From: Pseudomonadota bacterium
GTDB taxonomy: Bacteria; Pseudomonadota; Gammaproteobacteria; Burkholderiales; Burkholderiaceae_B
Length of the DNA stretch: 8,917 nucleotides
Assembly: GCA_023389535.1 (NCBI GenBank)
Contig: JAEWEH010000347.1
Coordinates: 1 to 8,917 of the forward strand
Direction of reading: 5' to 3'
Shown: positions 6,206 through 8,917 of the stretch, piece after piece
Position numbering within the stretch: position 1 is the stretch's first letter
How the letters are laid out: each line of letters begins with the position of its first letter
Program-made: the position numbers and the translations under genes
The notes under the pieces: model-generated
The model's database searches: none
What the model was told of the DNA's origin: nothing
The model's input: only the letters and a program-made list of their open reading frames with translations

Positions 6206-7093
6206 ATGAGTTGGGATTTCGCGCTCATTCTGTTTCTATTGATGTTATTGACGGGCGTCGTCTGGTGCCTGGATTTTTTCTACTTGCGGGCCCGCCGTCG
6301 TACCCAGGGGGTGGCGGCCATGGCGGCCATGGAGCCCGCCGTGGCCGGGATGGGCCAGGCCGACGCCTTGCGCATCCGCCAGGAAGCCTATGACAAAGCG
6401 AATCGTGCGCCTTGGTGGGTGGAATATTGCGTCAGTTTTTTTCCGGTGATTCTGTTCGTTTTCGCCTTGCGCTCTTTCGTGGTGGAGCCGTTTCGCATAC
6501 CCTCCGGGTCCATGCTGCCCACCCTGAAGGATGGCGATCTTATCCTGGTCAATAAATTCCAGTACGGCTTGCGCCTGCCCGTCCTGGACAAGAAAGTGGT
6601 CGAACTGGGCTCGCCTCACCGCGGCGACGTCATGGTGTTTCGCTATCCGGTCGATCCCAAGGTGGACTACATCAAGCGTGTCGTCGGCCTGCCGGGCGAC
6701 GTCGTCCAATACCAGAATAAAGCCCTGTCCATCAACGGCCAGCGTGTCGAACACGTTCGTGATGGGGACTTCTTCGAGCCCGACCGCTCGGCCTACGTGG
6801 GCCGCTATACCGAGCAACTCGGCGAGGTCAGCCACAATATCCTGTTGAACAAGCAGGCGCCGCAGGACTACATGGCGATCACCGATTACCCTTATCGGAA
6901 AAATTGCGAATACCTGGGTAATGGCGTGCGCTGCACGGTGCCCCCAGGACATTATTTCGTCATGGGCGACAATCGCGACAACAGCCTGGACAGCCGGTAT
7001 TGGGGTTTCGTGCCGGATCAATACATTGTGGGCCGTGCATTCTTCATCTGGATGAACTTCAGCGAGCCCAGTCGCATAGGCGGGTTCCGATAA
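6206..7093 (+). CDS. lepB: Signal peptidase I
   Basis: This 295-residue inner-membrane serine protease removes signal peptides from exported preproteins, plausibly including those of RseB and MucD. Two membrane helices (about 4-24 and 74-92) flank a cytoplasmic loop containing [13 protein letters not shown]. The catalytic part is periplasmic. The nucleophile is S102 in [10 protein letters not shown] (98-107) and the general base is K157 in [11 protein letters not shown] (155-165). Box E is [17 protein letters not shown] (254-270). C234 and C243 sit where E. coli LepB has its disulfide. Length is a little below E. coli LepB (324) and normal for betaproteobacteria. ATG 6206 lies 45 bases after lepA with only a weak GGA upstream; the gene probably belongs to the lepA transcript, as in many proteobacteria. 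Its TAA overlaps the rnc start. Confidence 0.96.
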   Translation: MSWDFALILFLLMLLTGVVWCLDFFYLRARRRTQGVAAMAAMEPAVAGMGQADALRIRQEAYDKANRAPWWVEYCVSFFPVILFVFALRSFVVEPFRIPSGSMLPTLKDGDLILVNKFQYGLRLPVLDKKVVELGSPHRGDVMVFRYPVDPKVDYIKRVVGLPGDVVQYQNKALSINGQRVEHVRDGDFFEPDRSAYVGRYTEQLGEVSHNILLNKQAPQDYMAITDYPYRKNCEYLGNGVRCTVPPGHYFVMGDNRDNSLDSRYWGFVPDQYIVGRAFFIWMNFSEPSRIGGFR

Positions 7094-7851
7094 TGGCCGG
7101 GCTGGCCGACCTGCAAGAGGCCCTGGGCCACCGTTTCGCCAATGCGTCCTTGCTGGAGCAGGCGCTGACGCATCGCAGCCATAGCGCCCGGCACAACGAA
7201 CGCCTGGAGTTCCTGGGCGACTCGGTGCTTAATTTTGTGGTCGCCGCCCTGTTGTTCGAGCGTTTCCCCCATATCGACGAGGGCGACCTTTCACGGTCGC
7301 GGGCCAATCTCGTCAAGCAGGCATCCCTGGCCGACATTGCCACCAGGCTGTCGCTCTCCCATCACTTGCGGCTGGGCGAAGGCGAGCTCAAGAGCGGCGG
7401 CTTCCGCCGACCGTCGATTCTGGCTGACGCGCTGGAAGCCTTGTTCGGCGCGGTGTTCCTGGATGGCGGGTTTGATGCGGCCAGGCACGCCATCGTGCGC
7501 CAGTATGAAACCGTCCTGCAGCATGTCGACCCCAAGACGCTGGGCAAGGATCCCAAGACGCTGCTGCAGGAATGGTTGCAGGCGCGCAAGCTGGAACTGC
7601 CCTTGTACACCGTTGTGGCGACGCACGGCGCGGCGCATAATCAGATGTTCGAGGTCGAATGCCAGATCCCGCGGCTTGATATCAAAGTCGTAGCGGGGGG
7701 CTCCAGCCGCCGGGCGGCCGAACAATCCGCCGCCGAACTGGCGATTGCCGCCGTCAATGCGTCTGCCCCCGCCAAGGGCCAGCGCAAGCCGCGGGCGCGT
7801 AAATCCGCCCAGCTCACGCTGCCCGTTGCCGTATCCCAGGAGCACAAATGA
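7093..7851 (+). CDS. rnc: Ribonuclease III
   Basis: This 252-residue endonuclease cuts double-stranded RNA, notably the 16S and 23S precursor stems. The catalytic domain (about 1-145) has the signature [12 protein letters not shown] (35-46). The metal ligands correspond to E. coli E41, D45, D114 and E117 as E39, D43, D112 and E115, all present. The double-stranded RNA-binding domain (about 153-222) begins [12 protein letters not shown] and ends with [14 protein letters not shown] basic, probably disordered tail (about 224-252, with [10 protein letters not shown]) makes it longer than the E. coli enzyme (226). ATG 7093 gives the normal family N-terminus and overlaps the lepB stop as TAATG; the open frame reaches back into lepB but that part is not RNase III-like. 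The stop overlaps era as ATGA. In E. coli, RNase III autoregulates rnc-era-recO by cleaving its leader; here any such hairpin would have to lie within lepB. Confidence 0.97.
   Translation: MAGLADLQEALGHRFANASLLEQALTHRSHSARHNERLEFLGDSVLNFVVAALLFERFPHIDEGDLSRSRANLVKQASLADIATRLSLSHHLRLGEGELKSGGFRRPSILADALEALFGAVFLDGGFDAARHAIVRQYETVLQHVDPKTLGKDPKTLLQEWLQARKLELPLYTVVATHGAAHNQMFEVECQIPRLDIKVVAGGSSRRAAEQSAAELAIAAVNASAPAKGQRKPRARKSAQLTLPVAVSQEHK
7838..7842 (+). promoter_or_regulatory. Ribosome binding site of era
   Basis: AGGAG lies five bases before ATG 7848, inside the last codons of rnc. It confirms the era start and allows both independent and coupled initiation. Confidence 0.75.
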
Positions 7852-8753
7852 CCACGCAAGAGCCCACCACACAACCCTTCCGTTGTGGCTTTGTCGCGAT
7901 CGTAGGCCGTCCGAACGTCGGCAAATCCACCCTGGCCAATGCCTTGATAGGCAGCAAGATCTCCATCGTCTCACGCAAGGCGCAGACCACACGGCATCGC
8001 ATCCATGGGGTGCTTACCCGCGATGCCGAGCAATTCGTTTTTGTCGACACACCGGGCTTCCAGACGCGCCACGGCGGCGCGATGAACCGGATGATGAATC
8101 GGGTCGTCACGCAGGCCCTGGCCGATGTGGATGTCGTCGTTCACGTGGTCGAAGCCGGAAAATGGTCGGCCGGCGATGCGCAATTGCTGCCTTTGCTGCC
8201 CAAATCGGGTCAGACCATACTGGTGGTCAACAAGGTGGACCTGCTCAAGAACAAGAACGATATGTTTTCTTACGTCAGCAAGATCATGGCCCAGCACCCT
8301 TATGCGGCCGTGGTTCCGGTTAGCGCATCGCGCGGTGTGCAACTGGAAAACCTGCTGCAGGAGATCGGTTCGCGCCTGCCCGAGGGCGAGCCCATGTTCG
8401 AGGCCGACACCCTGACCGACAGGCCGATGCGCTTTATCGTCGCCGAACTCATCCGCGAGAAGATCTTCCGCCTCGTCGGCGACGAATTGCCTTACGGCTG
8501 CACGGTGGTTATCGAACAATGGGAAGAAAACGATGCCGGGGCCAGGGTCGCGGCCTGTGTCGTGGTCGAGCGCGAATCGCATCGCCCCATATTGCTGGGC
8601 GCCGGCGGCGCGCACATGAAGCGCATTGCTTCTGAGGCTCGTCAGGACATGGTCAAGCTGCTGGACAAGCCGGTATTTCTCGATGTGTACATCAAGGTCC
8701 GCAAAGGCTGGTCCGAGCGCGAGAGTGCGCTGCGCGAACTAGGGTATGAGTAA
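7848..8753 (+). CDS. era: GTPase Era (16S rRNA and 30S assembly factor)
   Basis: This 301-residue protein (E. coli 301) is a GTPase that binds the 3' end of 16S rRNA during 30S maturation. G domain motifs are complete: GRPNVGKS (20-27), the switch block [13 protein letters not shown] (42-54), DTPGFQT (67-73), NKVDLL (128-133) and SASRG (159-163). A C-terminal KH domain (about 205-295) carries the RNA-binding loop [10 protein letters not shown] (251-260) and the conserved ending VKVRKGW-like [11 protein letters not shown]. Nothing essential is missing. The ATGA overlap with rnc and the 8-base overlap with recO place it in a tightly coupled rnc-era-recO cluster, a classic arrangement linking rRNA processing and ribosome assembly. 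Confidence 0.97.
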   Translation: MTTQEPTTQPFRCGFVAIVGRPNVGKSTLANALIGSKISIVSRKAQTTRHRIHGVLTRDAEQFVFVDTPGFQTRHGGAMNRMMNRVVTQALADVDVVVHVVEAGKWSAGDAQLLPLLPKSGQTILVVNKVDLLKNKNDMFSYVSKIMAQHPYAAVVPVSASRGVQLENLLQEIGSRLPEGEPMFEADTLTDRPMRFIVAELIREKIFRLVGDELPYGCTVVIEQWEENDAGARVAACVVVERESHRPILLGAGGAHMKRIASEARQDMVKLLDKPVFLDVYIKVRKGWSERESALRELGYE

Positions 8754-8917
8754 ACGCGCGCAGCGCATCCAGGATACCGCTGCCTATCTGCTCCATTCAG
8801 CGCCCTGGCGGGAAACCTCGCTGATTGTCCAGATTTTCAGCCGCGAGCATGGCATCGTGGCATTGGCCGCGAAAGGCGCGAAGCGGCCTCATTCCGTATT
8901 GCGGCCGGTGTTGTCGG
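8746..8917 (+). CDS. recO: DNA repair protein RecO, N-terminal part (partial, runs off window)
   Basis: The first 57 codons are present. The translation begins [20 protein letters not shown] and continues [21 protein letters not shown] and AKGAKRPHS. This is the N-terminal OB-fold of RecO, with the family pattern of a Y-L-H-S-P-W-R-E-T-S-L block followed by REHG and a basic KGAKRP loop. RecO acts with RecR in loading RecA onto SSB-coated gaps (RecFOR pathway). ATG 8746 overlaps the last eight bases of era (ATGAGTAA) and gives the expected N-terminus. No good Shine-Dalgarno sequence is seen, so translation probably depends on coupling with era. The zinc-finger and helical C-terminal domains lie beyond the window. 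Confidence 0.92.
   Translation, partial: MSKRAQRIQDTAAYLLHSAPWRETSLIVQIFSREHGIVALAAKGAKRPHSVLRPVLS

Noticed and set aside
6193..6393. A 66-codon frame starting at ATG 6193, 13 bases before lepB
   Set aside because: It overlaps the lepB N-terminal coding region almost entirely, has no ribosome binding site, and resembles no known protein.
6245..7021. A 258-codon minus-strand open frame opposite lepB
   Set aside because: It is another GC-driven shadow; lepB on the plus strand has all catalytic motifs and no independent start signal supports the antisense frame.

Overview
The window is a gene-dense, all plus-strand stretch of a GC-rich bacterial chromosome. The protein sequences and gene order point to a betaproteobacterium of the order Burkholderiales, most likely Alcaligenaceae (Bordetella/Achromobacter/Pusillimonas-like). 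That placement is inferred from how the proteins read and from the order fabF - small ORF - rpoE - rseA - rseB - mucD - lepA - lepB - rnc - era - recO. No species can be named from the sequence alone.

Layout: (1) bases 2-148 are the 3' end of fabF, the fatty-acid elongation ketosynthase. (2) Bases 176-556 hold a small, poorly conserved ORF that runs into rpoE by an ATGA overlap. It may be a diverged YgfX-like protein. (3) Bases 553-4251 are an envelope-stress module: the ECF sigma factor RpoE, its membrane anti-sigma factor RseA, the periplasmic regulator RseB/MucB and the periplasmic HtrA-type protease MucD. No rseC/mucC homologue lies between rseB and mucD. (4) A strong intrinsic terminator at 4284-4314 closes this unit. 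(5) Bases 4367-8917 are a second block: translation GTPase LepA (EF4), signal peptidase I LepB, RNase III, the ribosome-assembly GTPase Era, and the start of the recombination protein RecO, cut by the window end.

How the genes work together: RseA holds RpoE inactive at the inner membrane, and RseB senses envelope damage and shields RseA from proteolysis. Released RpoE activates envelope repair functions, of which MucD is a typical effector. The second block joins translation quality control (LepA), protein export (LepB), rRNA processing and ribosome assembly (Rnc, Era) and DNA repair (RecO). Stop/start overlaps (TAATG at rseA-rseB and lepB-rnc, ATGA at small ORF-rpoE and rnc-era, 8 bases at era-recO) indicate translational coupling.

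I found no mobile element, CRISPR array, tRNA or rRNA, and no sign of an undescribed system; this is conserved core genome. The points worth a second look are the diverged small ORF with an 18-base perfect palindrome, an AT-rich island with a possible internal ECF promoter inside rpoE, lipobox-like signal peptides in both RseB and MucD, and the short terminator-to-lepA gap with a repeated heptamer.
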